Positions 43,079-51,825 of a stretch of DNA of 64,000 nt are shown here, one piece after another. Below the pieces are notes generated by a model. The model made no database searches. It saw nothing but the letters and a program-made list of their open reading frames with translations, and was not told where the DNA came from. Source of the DNA: Ligaoa zhengdingensis (lineage in GTDB: Bacteria > Bacillota > Clostridia > Oscillospirales > Ruminococcaceae); assembly GCF_014384885.1 (NCBI RefSeq), contig NZ_JACRST010000008.1, forward strand, positions 1 to 64,000, read 5' to 3'. Position numbers and translations under genes: made by a program. Within the stretch, counting starts at the first letter, position 1. Each line of letters opens with the position of its first letter.

Positions 43079-45595
43079 TTAACCAACCGTCGGATTGGCA
43101 ATCAACTCAGGCAGTTTGCCATCCTCAATCTTCCATACAGCGGCCTCCCAGCTGGCAAAGGTCGTCGCCGTGCGCATTTCGCTGGTATCTTTTTTGAAAC
43201 AGAACAGGTAAGACCCCGAAGAATAGTTGTCCCATGAAGTGTTGAGCACATTATTGACATAGAAATTACCTGTCTGGAAATAGACCGAATTCCAATTTGC
43301 AGCGGTAGTAGCGCTGCCGACTGCCGGCTGCGCTGTACGGTTGGCGGCTGCAGTGGTATTAAAGGTGTTCAGCGCATTGACCTTCGCCACAGTGAAGCAA
43401 TTGCTCAATGTGCCGCCGTTCAAATGACCGACCAAACCGCCCACACCGTTGCTTTGGCCCTGTTTGCCCTCAACTGAGCCCGCCGACCAGCAATTGCTCA
43501 GCGAAGAGGACATCTGGCCCACAATACCGCCCGCTGTGCCGCTATAAGTGTTGGACACGCTGCCATTAAACCAGCAGCCGCTCACCGGACGATTGCAGTT
43601 GCCCACAATGCCGCCGACCTGACCTGCCGACGTGCTGATCTCTGCTGTGGAGGAACAGTTGCTGATCGACCCGCTGTTGGACGAACCCGTAGAACTGCCC
43701 CAGGTGGAGCCAACGACGCCGCCGGTTCCTGAGCTCTTGCTGGTGACAGAACCGTTCGTATGGACATTGGTAATCGTGGTGTTGTAACTGCTGCCGACCA
43801 AAATTCCTGTATATGCCTGCGTATTATTGAAGTTCGTGTTGATATTTGCATTGATAATGGTGATATTCTTTAACTCCGCGCCGTATGCGCATCCAAACAA
43901 ACCATTATAAGTCGCATAGTTTGTGCCGGAAGTCGCCGACGCAATGGTGGAGGTCACATTGCTGATTGTACGTCCGTTGCCGTCCAGGCCGCCGGTAAAC
44001 CAACCGCTCGCCCAAGCGGTATTGCCGATGGGGGTCCAGTTGGCGTATCCGCTCAGATCGATATCTTTGTTCAGGATGTAATATTTGTCCAGCCCGTTGC
44101 GGACAGCGTTCAGCTCCTCCGGCGTATTGATCACAATCGCCTGCTCCCAGCTGCTGCCGTCGCCGCTGACCAGCACCTCTTCGCAGGGAACGACAAACTC
44201 GTTCGCCTCGGTCGCTGAGATGGTGAACCGGTAGCTCGCGGCCTTCGGCTCATAATTCTTGCCATTGTAGGCAATCACCGAATCGGGCGTATAGGTAAAC
44301 TCACCCGCAGGGCCGCTCCCCGTGTCGGTCTTGATGACCGTTTCATCCACTTTGTACTCCACCGTATACTCATAAGTGGAGGCTGCATCGGCGGCCACTG
44401 TGAAGGTTACGGCCGATGCGCTATCGCCGGTCAAGGTGGAGGGCTGCGTCTGCGACGTGGGATCAAAGTGATAATTTTGAGGCGCGCTCACCATCTCGGT
44501 TGTGACGTTGTAAACGTTCTCGACAAAATCAGCCTTAGCGACCGTCACTTTCGTGGAACCGACGTTGACGCCGGCCGCCTCAAAGTTGACTGTGATCTCC
44601 ACCTCATCCGAAGTCGCCTCATCGGCAACCACCGTGAAAGTCACTTTGGACGCTGTGCTTTCGGTCAAAGTGGAGTCCCCGTTCTGCTCCGCGGGATCGA
44701 AACGATACCCCTTCGGAGCTTTCACCATCTCAGTGGTCACATTGTAGACGCCTTCCGCGAAGCTCGATTTGGACACCGCAAGCGTCGTCGCTCCAACTTC
44801 ATCGCCTGTATCCTTGTCTTCAAAGGAGATCGGGATGCTCACCTGCTGCTGATCGGGATCGAGCTCGCTGCCATCGTCGGGCAGAACCGGCCATCCGGTC
44901 CCATCATCGGCCTGCGCAGCGCTCACGAACAGCGCGCCGTGGAAATGCTTAGCCTGATATGTATTGCCGACATCTTCGGGCAGATGCGCCGCGATGACAT
45001 ATGCGCGCTCCTCCTTTGCCCCCAGATGTTCGCTCGGGAGGAACTCACTCGCTTCGCCGTCCTCTTTGTTCTTCGCATTCAGGTTGACGCCCTCGACGAA
45101 CATCCAATCGCCATTGGCATCTTCTTCGTATACATAAATTTTGAGCACATCTTCCAGCTCATTGTGGCAGGCGACCGTCCCATCCTGCCACACGCTGATT
45201 CCATCGGTTTGCATGTTGAGGACTTCGCATCCCTCGGGAACCGCGATGGACTGCGCCGTCAGCTTTAAACGCGCGGGGAGGGTCCCCTCATTGGTGATGA
45301 CCACCTTGCAAAAATAGTTGGGCGCGGGGTCGAACCCGTCCTGATTGACATTGGTCAAGTCAGGGCCGAGTTCAGCCTGAAACTGCTCCAACGTCAGCGG
45401 CCGCAGGTTATCAAATTTGAGCGGCGACATCCCGCCCATTTCGTCGCTCACGCTGATATCCAGCACACCGGCCTCAAAGTTAATATCTGCAAATCCAGCA
45501 TCTGTGAACCATGCAAACGTGGCGCCCGACACCATTGCCAGTACAACCAAAACCGAAAATACCGACAGCATGACCTTTTTTGCATTTCCATGCAT
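43079..45595 (-). CDS. Giant surface protein (paralogue): TasA-like head, MucBP-like modules, GLUG beta-helix
   Basis: 838 residues. SipW-type signal (KKVMLSVFSVLVVLAMVSGATFAWFTD), TasA-like domain to about 245 (FEAGVLDISVSDEMGG; TNEGTLPARLKLTAQS; YQAKHFHGALFVSAAQ), three MucBP-like modules less alike than in the next gene (YNVTTEMVKAPKGYRFDP; YNVTTEMVSAPQNYHFDP), then GLUG-type repeats (GGVVGSTWGSS, GGIVGNCNRP, GGIVGQMSSS, GGLVGHLNGG). GGAGGG precedes the ATG. A longer frame upstream is open by chance and crosses the leader. It heads the locus. Confidence 0.85.
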   Translation of the reverse strand: MHGNAKKVMLSVFSVLVVLAMVSGATFAWFTDAGFADINFEAGVLDISVSDEMGGMSPLKFDNLRPLTLEQFQAELGPDLTNVNQDGFDPAPNYFCKVVITNEGTLPARLKLTAQSIAVPEGCEVLNMQTDGISVWQDGTVACHNELEDVLKIYVYEEDANGDWMFVEGVNLNAKNKEDGEASEFLPSEHLGAKEERAYVIAAHLPEDVGNTYQAKHFHGALFVSAAQADDGTGWPVLPDDGSELDPDQQQVSIPISFEDKDTGDEVGATTLAVSKSSFAEGVYNVTTEMVKAPKGYRFDPAEQNGDSTLTESTASKVTFTVVADEATSDEVEITVNFEAAGVNVGSTKVTVAKADFVENVYNVTTEMVSAPQNYHFDPTSQTQPSTLTGDSASAVTFTVAADAASTYEYTVEYKVDETVIKTDTGSGPAGEFTYTPDSVIAYNGKNYEPKAASYRFTISATEANEFVVPCEEVLVSGDGSSWEQAIVINTPEELNAVRNGLDKYYILNKDIDLSGYANWTPIGNTAWASGWFTGGLDGNGRTISNVTSTIASATSGTNYATYNGLFGCAYGAELKNITIINANINTNFNNTQAYTGILVGSSYNTTITNVHTNGSVTSKSSGTGGVVGSTWGSSTGSSNSGSISNCSSTAEISTSAGQVGGIVGNCNRPVSGCWFNGSVSNTYSGTAGGIVGQMSSSLSNCWSAGSVEGKQGQSNGVGGLVGHLNGGTLSNCFTVAKVNALNTFNTTAAANRTAQPAVGSATTAANWNSVYFQTGNFYVNNVLNTSWDNYSSGSYLFCFKKDTSEMRTATTFASWEAAVWKIEDGKLPELIANPTVG

Positions 45596-45680
45596 ACTGA
45601 AAGCCCTCCCTTGTTTCGACTGAATCTTCTGAAACGATTTGCCCTTAAACACTACGGCGATAAAACCAAGTTGTCCCAAA

Positions 45681-45721
45681 ACAGAAAGCCGCCGCACAAA
45701 TATTTGAGCGACGACTGTTTT
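45681..45721 (-). promoter_or_regulatory. Structured hairpin in the 5' leader of the matrix operon
   Basis: A near-perfect 14-bp inverted repeat (45688-45701 with 45702-45715) is extended by AAAACAG/CTGTTTT arms. On the minus strand it is followed by TTTCTGTTTTGG. It lies about 95 nt before the first start codon and could act as an attenuator or stability element. No known riboswitch pattern was recognised. Confidence 0.45.
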
Positions 45722-45790
45722 TAGCCGCCTCCATTTAAAGATAAAGATTTCTCTCATCCAACTTTTGTACCGGCTTATACGTATGGTTTT

Positions 45791-45819
45791 ATTATAGACG
45801 AAACAACAAAAAAAGTCTA
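45791..45819 (-). promoter_or_regulatory. Promoter of the matrix/surface-fibre operon
   Basis: On the minus strand a perfect TATAAT lies 17 nt after TAGACT. Transcription would begin near 45785, leaving a ~190-nt leader. The rest of 45820-46001 is AT-rich without a visible gene. Confidence 0.55.
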
Positions 45820-46001
45820 CATTTTGTTCCAAAAAAATGGCCAGTAAGTGTAAATTTTATTGCTTATATGTGACCGAAAAACTGTAATAATGACCTAATC
45901 GTGCCTGGTTTATGAACAAAATGAAAACGATATTCCAGTATTTTCTGGGTTTATGTATATTTTCCCATACGCAGTTGCGGCCTGTCCCCCTCAGTGCACA
46001 A

Positions 46002-46049
46002 TAAAAGAGACGTTTCCTTGTGCAAAGTGCAGGGGAAACATCTCTTTTA
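46002..46049 (-). terminator. Terminator of the membrane operon
   Basis: A 16-bp stem with one mismatch (46002-46017 with 46034-46049) around a 16-nt loop, bearing A- and T-runs at both ends, immediately after the minus-strand gene's stop. Confidence 0.85.
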
Positions 46050-46054
46050 TCCTA

Positions 46055-46723
46055 CTATAATACTCTATTTTTCCCTTCTAAGAGGTTTGTCAACTCCATC
46101 TGACGCTTGTGCGCCAGTATCTGCTCGGTGCATACACCCTTACGGCGTACACAGCGGAGTTTCCAAACTGTCTGCCGCAGCGCAACTGGAAGCAGCAGGA
46201 ATAGACAGAGATTCACAAATCCGGCGAGCGCCAACCCAAGTGGTTCCTGGTAGGGCTGCGCCGCCTGCACCACAGACGGCAAAAACGTGTGAGCGAGAAT
46301 TGTGAGCGCTGAAATTGCAGGCAGGCAGACGATGACGGCGCCGATCATCACCCGGCTGGCGGATCTCAGAAAGAGGTCGAAGCGCTCTTCATTGTAACCT
46401 AGCTGCCGCTGGCTCAGCGGCTGGGGCCCCTCCCCCGCTTCCTGCTTGCGAAAGATACCCGATGGGGAGATCAACTGGCAGATCAGCGCCAGAACCAGCA
46501 CACAGCTCACCAGCAAAATAAATCGGATTGCGACCGTCAGGGGAAGAACCAGCGGCCACATCCCCCAAAACAACACGGCTGCGACGGACGACGCGAGAAA
46601 CACGGTAAACCAGTAGAGAGCGCCGGGATCGTAGAGCTTTCGCCCCTTCATCGGCAAGTTCACAAAATGATACACTGCCATTGCAGCCAAAAAGATCAAA
46701 GCAATCATCCAATATCCAATCAT
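46055..46723 (-). CDS. Integral membrane protein of unknown function
   Basis: 222 residues with about five to six predicted membrane segments (first at 2-21; then pairs near 40-60, 68-90, 135-157 and 168-190) and a basic C-terminal tail. No family recognised. GGAGG lies 6 nt before the ATG, and the start overlaps the stop of the preceding gene (ATGA), so the two proteins are probably made in step and may form a complex. Confidence 0.7.
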   Translation of the reverse strand: MIGYWMIALIFLAAMAVYHFVNLPMKGRKLYDPGALYWFTVFLASSVAAVLFWGMWPLVLPLTVAIRFILLVSCVLVLALICQLISPSGIFRKQEAGEGPQPLSQRQLGYNEERFDLFLRSASRVMIGAVIVCLPAISALTILAHTFLPSVVQAAQPYQEPLGLALAGFVNLCLFLLLPVALRQTVWKLRCVRRKGVCTEQILAHKRQMELTNLLEGKNRVL

Positions 46724-48600
46724 AATGTGCCTCCTGTCCACAGCGGTTCCAAAACGGTTTCCTCCTGCGCATCGGGCAGATCCTCCCAGCGGGACAGCTG
46801 TTCGTTCGCCCAGTATTGAAAGCTGCTGCGCAGCAGGATGATCTCCTCCCGCGGGTCGTCAAACCCGGGAATAAAGGTGCAGAGCGGTTCTCCGTCCGCC
46901 GCACGGCAGCGGTCCCGCCGCAATTCGTCGTAGCTTTCCGCAGGGATTATCCTGGCATAATTGAGCTGACAGAGCAGCGCGAGCAGTTGGCCATGGCCTT
47001 CCAGCGAGGATTTCGTCGCATACAGGGAATACCCGTTGTCCGCGGTCACCTCAGAAACGCTAAAACGCCGCAGAAAAGCGCCCAGCCGCTCGGTCGCGCC
47101 GCCCTCGCCGGGGCAGAACATCAGGCAGCCGTACACCTGCCGCGCGAACAGCGCCTCGTTGTTCACCACCTGCTTGGTTCGGGTCAGCGTATGCACCGGC
47201 CTTTCGCGGCGGGTGACCAGGGAAAACAGGATGGTGAGCAGGTCGATGAGCGCCGCCATCAACAGGCAGAAGCGCGCCATACCCGCGGTATCCGCCGCCG
47301 TCAGATTCACCAAAGGAAGCAGGTAAAGATCGTGGATGAGATACTCAGCGGCGTCTGCCGAGAGGTCCGCTTCCGGCGAAAGGGTATTGATGATTGATAT
47401 CGCCCGCAGCACCTGGGTATCCAGCTCGCTTTTAAGCTCCATCGCGGTTTCCTCGGTCGCCTTTCCCCCATCCAGTTCCTCGGCGATCCGCTCAAACGGC
47501 TGGAGCAGGGGTTGTCCCACATAGGTGAGTCCCACACGCAGACGCGCCAACGCCTCCCCAAGATCACCTCCGGCATAGCCCAGCTCCCGTCCGATCATGC
47601 CGAGCTGGGAGAAAACCGCTTCTGTGCTGTCGGGCAGGCTACCGCTCTCCAGCGCATCGGCGAACCTTTCCTCAAGCGCTGCTCGAAGCGCCCCAGCCGA
47701 CGCCGCAAAGTCCTCCCCCGCGCCGCCCGCATATTGATCCGCAAGTTTTCCCACGGTGGATTCCAGCGTATTCAGTCGGCTGGTGCAGGACGCAAGCGCC
47801 TCGGCAAACTCCGCCTGGCTCTCAAAGCCATACTTGCCCAATATCGCCTGCTGGTTGGCGGAGTATTCTATCCCACTGTTCTGGGCGACGCTCGACAGGT
47901 AGGCGTTGTAAGCGGCCACATAATCCTCATAGCGGCTGTAATTGGCCCGGTTGGGGGTGCTGATCTGGCTGGACAGCCCCGCGCCCACCCCCGAAAGCTC
48001 CTCCTGGCAGCTCTCCAGTCTCGCCTGTTCCATCGCCAGCTCGGTCTGGCCGCGTGTCAAGGTGTCAAACAGCGCATCCATCCGGTTTCGCACATCCGAC
48101 GTGATCCCCGCCTGAATCTGGTCATAGCGACCGGTCAGATCGCGGCTGATCTCCTCGTAGCGGGTCTCCAGATAGTGCTGCGGCGGGTTGACCGTGTTAT
48201 AAACGCCGATGTAGCTGTAATAGGTGGAGCATGCCGTAGCGATCAACAGCACCACCACCCGCATCGGAGCAATTTTATCGCGCAGAGAATTGCTCAAGAA
48301 ATATACCGTACATTGAATGGCGAGCGCAAACAACAGCGGCGCCAAAAAGAAGACGCCCCCCAAATAGACCCGTGCGCCGTTCCAGGTGGTAATGAAGGAG
48401 ATCAACTGCAAAAACAGTGTGACCACCGCCACCATCGTGAGCAGCGAATGGGTTCCAAAGACGCCGCTTCCCGTCTCCTGTTCCCCCAAAAAGGCCGCTT
48501 TTTCTTCCGCCCGCCCGCCTTTTGGGGGATGAATCCCAGAAAAGGAGGAAAGCCATCCCTTCAGGCTCCATCCTTTCCGTCTCTTTTCCTGTTGTTCCAT
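46720..48600 (-). CDS. Large membrane protein with extracytoplasmic coiled-coil region, unknown function
   Basis: 626 residues. Cytoplasmic basic N-terminus; three membrane segments at about 52-72, 78-102 and 112-132; a long, helix-forming region (about 145-425, rich in Ala, Glu, Leu, Gln) with coiled-coil character; a further membrane segment near 435-460; and a C-terminal soluble domain (about 465-626) with no recognised motif. AAAGGA precedes the ATG. It is translationally coupled to the small membrane protein that follows. No family could be named. Confidence 0.7.
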   Translation of the reverse strand: MEQQEKRRKGWSLKGWLSSFSGIHPPKGGRAEEKAAFLGEQETGSGVFGTHSLLTMVAVVTLFLQLISFITTWNGARVYLGGVFFLAPLLFALAIQCTVYFLSNSLRDKIAPMRVVVLLIATACSTYYSYIGVYNTVNPPQHYLETRYEEISRDLTGRYDQIQAGITSDVRNRMDALFDTLTRGQTELAMEQARLESCQEELSGVGAGLSSQISTPNRANYSRYEDYVAAYNAYLSSVAQNSGIEYSANQQAILGKYGFESQAEFAEALASCTSRLNTLESTVGKLADQYAGGAGEDFAASAGALRAALEERFADALESGSLPDSTEAVFSQLGMIGRELGYAGGDLGEALARLRVGLTYVGQPLLQPFERIAEELDGGKATEETAMELKSELDTQVLRAISIINTLSPEADLSADAAEYLIHDLYLLPLVNLTAADTAGMARFCLLMAALIDLLTILFSLVTRRERPVHTLTRTKQVVNNEALFARQVYGCLMFCPGEGGATERLGAFLRRFSVSEVTADNGYSLYATKSSLEGHGQLLALLCQLNYARIIPAESYDELRRDRCRAADGEPLCTFIPGFDDPREEIILLRSSFQYWANEQLSRWEDLPDAQEETVLEPLWTGGTL

Positions 48601-48764
48601 GGTATCCCGTCCTTTCGCAGTGTGCAAAACATGCAGGGCCGCATTTTTATCATCATACCGGATCTTTCTTACGAGCGGGGCGCGGCCTTTCTTACGATAT
48701 TCTTACGATTTTTCTTTTTATAAGACGACGAAAACCTTCCAGTATCTTCAAATTAGGGACAAAA

Positions 48765-48795
48765 AATCACCGTGGATCCAAGCTCCACGGTGATT
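48765..48795 (-). terminator. Terminator of the transglutaminase-like lipoprotein gene
   Basis: A perfect 12-bp stem with a 7-nt loop is followed on the minus strand by TTTTTTG, 8 nt after the stop. Confidence 0.85.
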
Positions 48796-48802
48796 GCGGC
48801 GG

Positions 48803-49723
48803 TTAGAAATCGTCGTTGATGCCGTATCCGTCCTCGCCGAACACCGGCGGGATAACCTCAAGCTCGAGGTCGGGCAGCGGTCCATACTCCGCTTCGTAGC
48901 TGCGCCTCTCTGCGGCCAACTGCCGTTCCAGTGCGAAGCGGTCAGGACGGCCGGGCTGCGGCAGCTGCTTTGGGGCGCGCGCCGGGCCGTCCACCGGACA
49001 TGGGTGCATGAGATAGTCCGCTTCAACCTCTTCCACCTGCTCTTCGGTGAGACCGCCGTAGCGGATCATCGATTCCCCCCAGCGGTGATCCGCCATCATC
49101 GTCTCGTCCGATTTGAGAAAGTAGCGGTAAGTGATGGTACCGCCCCGCATCACGTTCTGCTCCAACTGCGGGTCCAGATGATACCACCGCCCATCGAGGC
49201 GCACCATCGTCCAGGCGTGATCCACAAATCCGCCGTACACCGATATGGTCAACCCCGGCAGGTACTCCGCTTCGTATCCCAGCTCGCGCAGCAGCACCGT
49301 CAACGCCGCCGCGTAATCCTCGCAGGAACCCACCCCGAACAGCAGCGGGCTGAGGGCGCGGTTGTGCAGGTAGTCGAGCGGTGCATCGGGCACCGGCTCG
49401 CGGTAGCGCCAGGCATCCAACCCCACCGGCGGGCCGAACACGGTGTTGACGATCAGATACTCATACGCCGCGCAAATCCGCTCGATTCCGGGCGGATGCT
49501 CCCGCTCAATCTGCTCTGCAACCGCCCGGGCAGCCTCCAGGACACAGTTACTTTCCTCTTGAAGCGATTCTTCCGGCGAGGGGGATGCCTCCGAAAAAGA
49601 GAAAGCCGGCCCGGCGGCCTCTTCCCGCAGTGCGGAAGGGGCGGCCGATTCCGGCGGTCGGGCGCAACCGGCGCACAGCAGCGCCGACAGTCCCGCAACA
49701 AAAACAGTTTGGAGCAGTTTCAT
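48803..49723 (-). CDS. Lipoprotein with transglutaminase-like (cysteine protease fold) domain
   Basis: 306 residues. Signal with lipobox LLCAGC (Cys about 19), a short acidic linker, and a transglutaminase-like domain. Its triad appears as Cys in GVGSCEDYAAAL, His in GGFVDHAWTMV and Asp in WYHLDPQ. Such bacterial proteins often act in the cell envelope, as peptidases or cross-linkers; the substrate is not known. It starts just after the GntR-type gene's stop, with 17 nt between, so both may be co-transcribed. Confidence 0.85.
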   Translation of the reverse strand: MKLLQTVFVAGLSALLCAGCARPPESAAPSALREEAAGPAFSFSEASPSPEESLQEESNCVLEAARAVAEQIEREHPPGIERICAAYEYLIVNTVFGPPVGLDAWRYREPVPDAPLDYLHNRALSPLLFGVGSCEDYAAALTVLLRELGYEAEYLPGLTISVYGGFVDHAWTMVRLDGRWYHLDPQLEQNVMRGGTITYRYFLKSDETMMADHRWGESMIRYGGLTEEQVEEVEADYLMHPCPVDGPARAPKQLPQPGRPDRFALERQLAAERRSYEAEYGPLPDLELEVIPPVFGEDGYGINDDF

Positions 49724-49740
49724 GGGCGGACCTCTCCATT

Positions 49741-50490
49741 TTAGAATTTTTTGCGCAGCATGGTGAAGTCGAAAAAGTCGGTGTAAAACTCCAGCGACCG
49801 CATCACCGGACGGCTCAGCTTACAGTACCCCACCTCGTCGAGCAGGATGAGCGCCTGTTTGGGCTGCACGTTCAGCTTGGAACGGATAAATTCATCCGCA
49901 TTGGTGGCCGACACCTTGGAGATGCTGGTGGTGATGATCAATCCGCAATATTTATCCAGCAGGTCAAAAACCGGCTGCGACCAGTCGAGGTCGGTGTAAT
50001 CGACCTTGCCGAACAGCTCGTAAGGCAGGTAATCAATCGAGTAGATGCAGGGGGTCTGACCGGCGAGCACCCGCTTTTCGCAGACGATCAGCCGCGAGCC
50101 CTCGTCCACACACAGCAGCTCGGCGGTCTTCTCATCGGCATACTCCAGCCGCAGGCGGATACTGTCCGAATGTGGGCGGTATCCGGAGTTCTCGATCAGC
50201 TCGTTGTATTCCAGCTTGAGGTCGAACCGGTTGGTGAGGTTGACGATATCCCGGCAGATGACCGTACCGATGCCCCGCACCCGCTCGATAAAGCCCTCCC
50301 GCTCGATATCGGAGAGCGCGTCGCGGATGACCGTGCGCGATACGCCGAGGCGCTCCGCAAGCTCCACCTCAGAGGGAAGTTTTTCGCTGTTTGCAAAAAT
50401 CCCCTGCTTTATCTCCTTCATCAGCAGGGCGCTCACCTGTGCCGACATCAGCTTGCCGCCAAAATGGGGCAGCTCATAATGATCCGCCAT
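49741..50490 (-). CDS. GntR/HutC-family regulator with UTRA ligand domain
   Basis: 249 residues. N-terminal winged helix with the GntR pattern EKLPSEVELAERLGVSRTVIRDALSDIEREGFIERVRGIGTVI, then a UTRA-type effector domain (CEKRVLAGQTPCIYSIDYLPYEL). Effectors of this group are usually sugars or other small carboxylates; here unknown. The ATG at 50490 with a GGGGG site is chosen. The promoter region contains a 10-bp inverted repeat that may be its own operator. Confidence 0.9.
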   Translation of the reverse strand: MADHYELPHFGGKLMSAQVSALLMKEIKQGIFANSEKLPSEVELAERLGVSRTVIRDALSDIEREGFIERVRGIGTVICRDIVNLTNRFDLKLEYNELIENSGYRPHSDSIRLRLEYADEKTAELLCVDEGSRLIVCEKRVLAGQTPCIYSIDYLPYELFGKVDYTDLDWSQPVFDLLDKYCGLIITTSISKVSATNADEFIRSKLNVQPKQALILLDEVGYCKLSRPVMRSLEFYTDFFDFTMLRKKF

Positions 50491-50572
50491 CGTCCCGATC
50501 CCCCTTTGCGTCCATCGGTTCAAACGGTTCTTATCAGAACCCTGGAAATGCGATAAGATAGAATTACAATTG

Positions 50573-50659
50573 GTATGACTTTCAGCCAAATTCCGCTGCG
50601 ATGGAGTCAGCGGCTTCAGCCTTTTTCTCCATTATAGTCTAAAGTCATACAAATTACAA
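50573..50659 (-). promoter_or_regulatory. Promoter of the GntR gene with inverted repeat
   Basis: On the minus strand TTGTAA (50654-50659) and TATAAT (50631-50636) are 17 nt apart. GTATGACTTT (50573-50582) and AAAGTCATAC (50641-50650) form a perfect 10-bp inverted repeat with one arm in the promoter spacer and the other in the leader. This fits autoregulation through a looped or two-site operator, but is an inference. Confidence 0.55.
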
Positions 50660-50847
50660 CCAATTCCGCGAAAAAGGAGGGAAGCGTGCAGATCCAGCCG
50701 GCCTGCCCCACGCAGTGACTGCCGCCGGCCAAAAGGAGGCGACGCGCAGATTAATCAACAAAAAAGCCGCGGAATTGACAAACCGAATCTGTCATTACGT
50801 AAAAATTTTCCGGGATGAAAAAATCGCAGGAAAAATCCATCAAAACA

Positions 50848-50856
50848 TGTTATAAT
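50848..50856 (+). promoter_or_regulatory. Extended -10 promoter of pyrB
   Basis: TGT followed by TATAAT lies about 48 nt before the pyrB ATG, with no good -35 box, as in extended -10 promoters. The stretch between the GntR start and pyrB (50491-50903) otherwise holds only the GntR promoter and a possible 10-codon ORF (50686-50718) with a good ribosome site. Confidence 0.5.
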
Positions 50857-50903
50857 CAGAGGCGGTAAAAAGGATTTTGCTGCAAGCTATCGGAGGAGAA
50901 AAC

Positions 50904-51824
50904 ATGAAGCATCTGATCGATCCCCTGGACCTCTCGGTGGAAGAAATCGCCGAACTGCTCGATGTGGCGAGCGACATCGAAAAAAATCCTCAAAAGTACG
51001 CCGAAGTCTGCCGCGGCAAGAAGCTGGCGACCCTGTTTTATGAGCCCAGCACCCGTACCCGCCTGAGCTTTGAAGCGGCCATGCTCAACCTGGGCGGCAG
51101 CATCCTGGGCTTTTCCTCGGCTGATTCCAGCTCCGCTTCCAAGGGGGAAAGCGTGGCCGACACCATCCGCGTGGTGTCCTGCTATGCGGACATCTGCGCG
51201 ATGCGCCACCCCAAGGAGGGCGCGCCCAAGGTCGCGTCCGCGTATGCAGGCATCCCGGTTATCAACGCAGGCGATGGCGGCCATCAACATCCCACCCAGA
51301 CCCTGACCGACCTGCTCACCATCCGTTCCCTCAAAGGCCGGCTGGATCATCTCACCATCGGCCTGTGCGGCGACCTCAAATTTGGCCGCACGGTGCATTC
51401 CCTCATCAAATCTCTCGCCCGCTATTCCGATATCCGCTTCGTCCTCATTTCACCTGAGGAGCTGCGGGTGCCGGACTACATCCGCGAGGAGGTGCTGCGC
51501 GCCAAGAACATCCCCTTTGTGGAGGTAGAGAGGATGGAAGAGGTCCTGCCGGAATTGGACATCCTCTACATGACCCGCGTGCAGCGCGAACGCTTCTTCA
51601 ACGAGGAGGATTACGTCCGGTTGAAGGATAGTTACATCCTCGACCGCCAGAAGCTCAGCCTGGCCAGCAAGGAGATGTTTATCCTGCATCCGCTGCCCCG
51701 CGTCAACGAAATTTCCACCGAGGTGGACAACGACCCGCGCGCTGCCTACTTTAAACAGGCGCAGTACGGCGTGTATGTGCGCATGGCGCTGATCCTCAAA
51801 CTTTTGGGATTGGAGGTGGACTGA
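50904..51824 (+). CDS. pyrB: Aspartate carbamoyltransferase, catalytic subunit
   Basis: 306 residues. The carbamoyl-phosphate site [12 protein letters not shown], the catalytic loop [30 protein letters not shown] and the aspartate-site [10 protein letters not shown] are all present. It makes carbamoyl-aspartate, the first committed step of pyrimidine synthesis. GGAGGAGAAAAC precedes the ATG. It is immediately followed by the regulatory subunit gene, so a PyrB/PyrI holoenzyme like that of E. coli is expected. Confidence 0.97.
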   Translation: MKHLIDPLDLSVEEIAELLDVASDIEKNPQKYAEVCRGKKLATLFYEPSTRTRLSFEAAMLNLGGSILGFSSADSSSASKGESVADTIRVVSCYADICAMRHPKEGAPKVASAYAGIPVINAGDGGHQHPTQTLTDLLTIRSLKGRLDHLTIGLCGDLKFGRTVHSLIKSLARYSDIRFVLISPEELRVPDYIREEVLRAKNIPFVEVERMEEVLPELDILYMTRVQRERFFNEEDYVRLKDSYILDRQKLSLASKEMFILHPLPRVNEISTEVDNDPRAAYFKQAQYGVYVRMALILKLLGLEVD

Positions 51825-51825
51825 G

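Noticed and set aside
45596..45740. Possible GEMM (c-di-GMP) riboswitch in the matrix-operon leader
   Set aside because: A GGGCAAA-like segment is present, but the expected GNRA loop/receptor and second helix could not be assembled.
50686..50718. 10-codon ORF with GTG start and GGAGG, as a definite pyrL-like gene
   Set aside because: It lies upstream of the only promoter seen for pyrB, has no run of U-codons or attenuator behind it, and is too short to judge.
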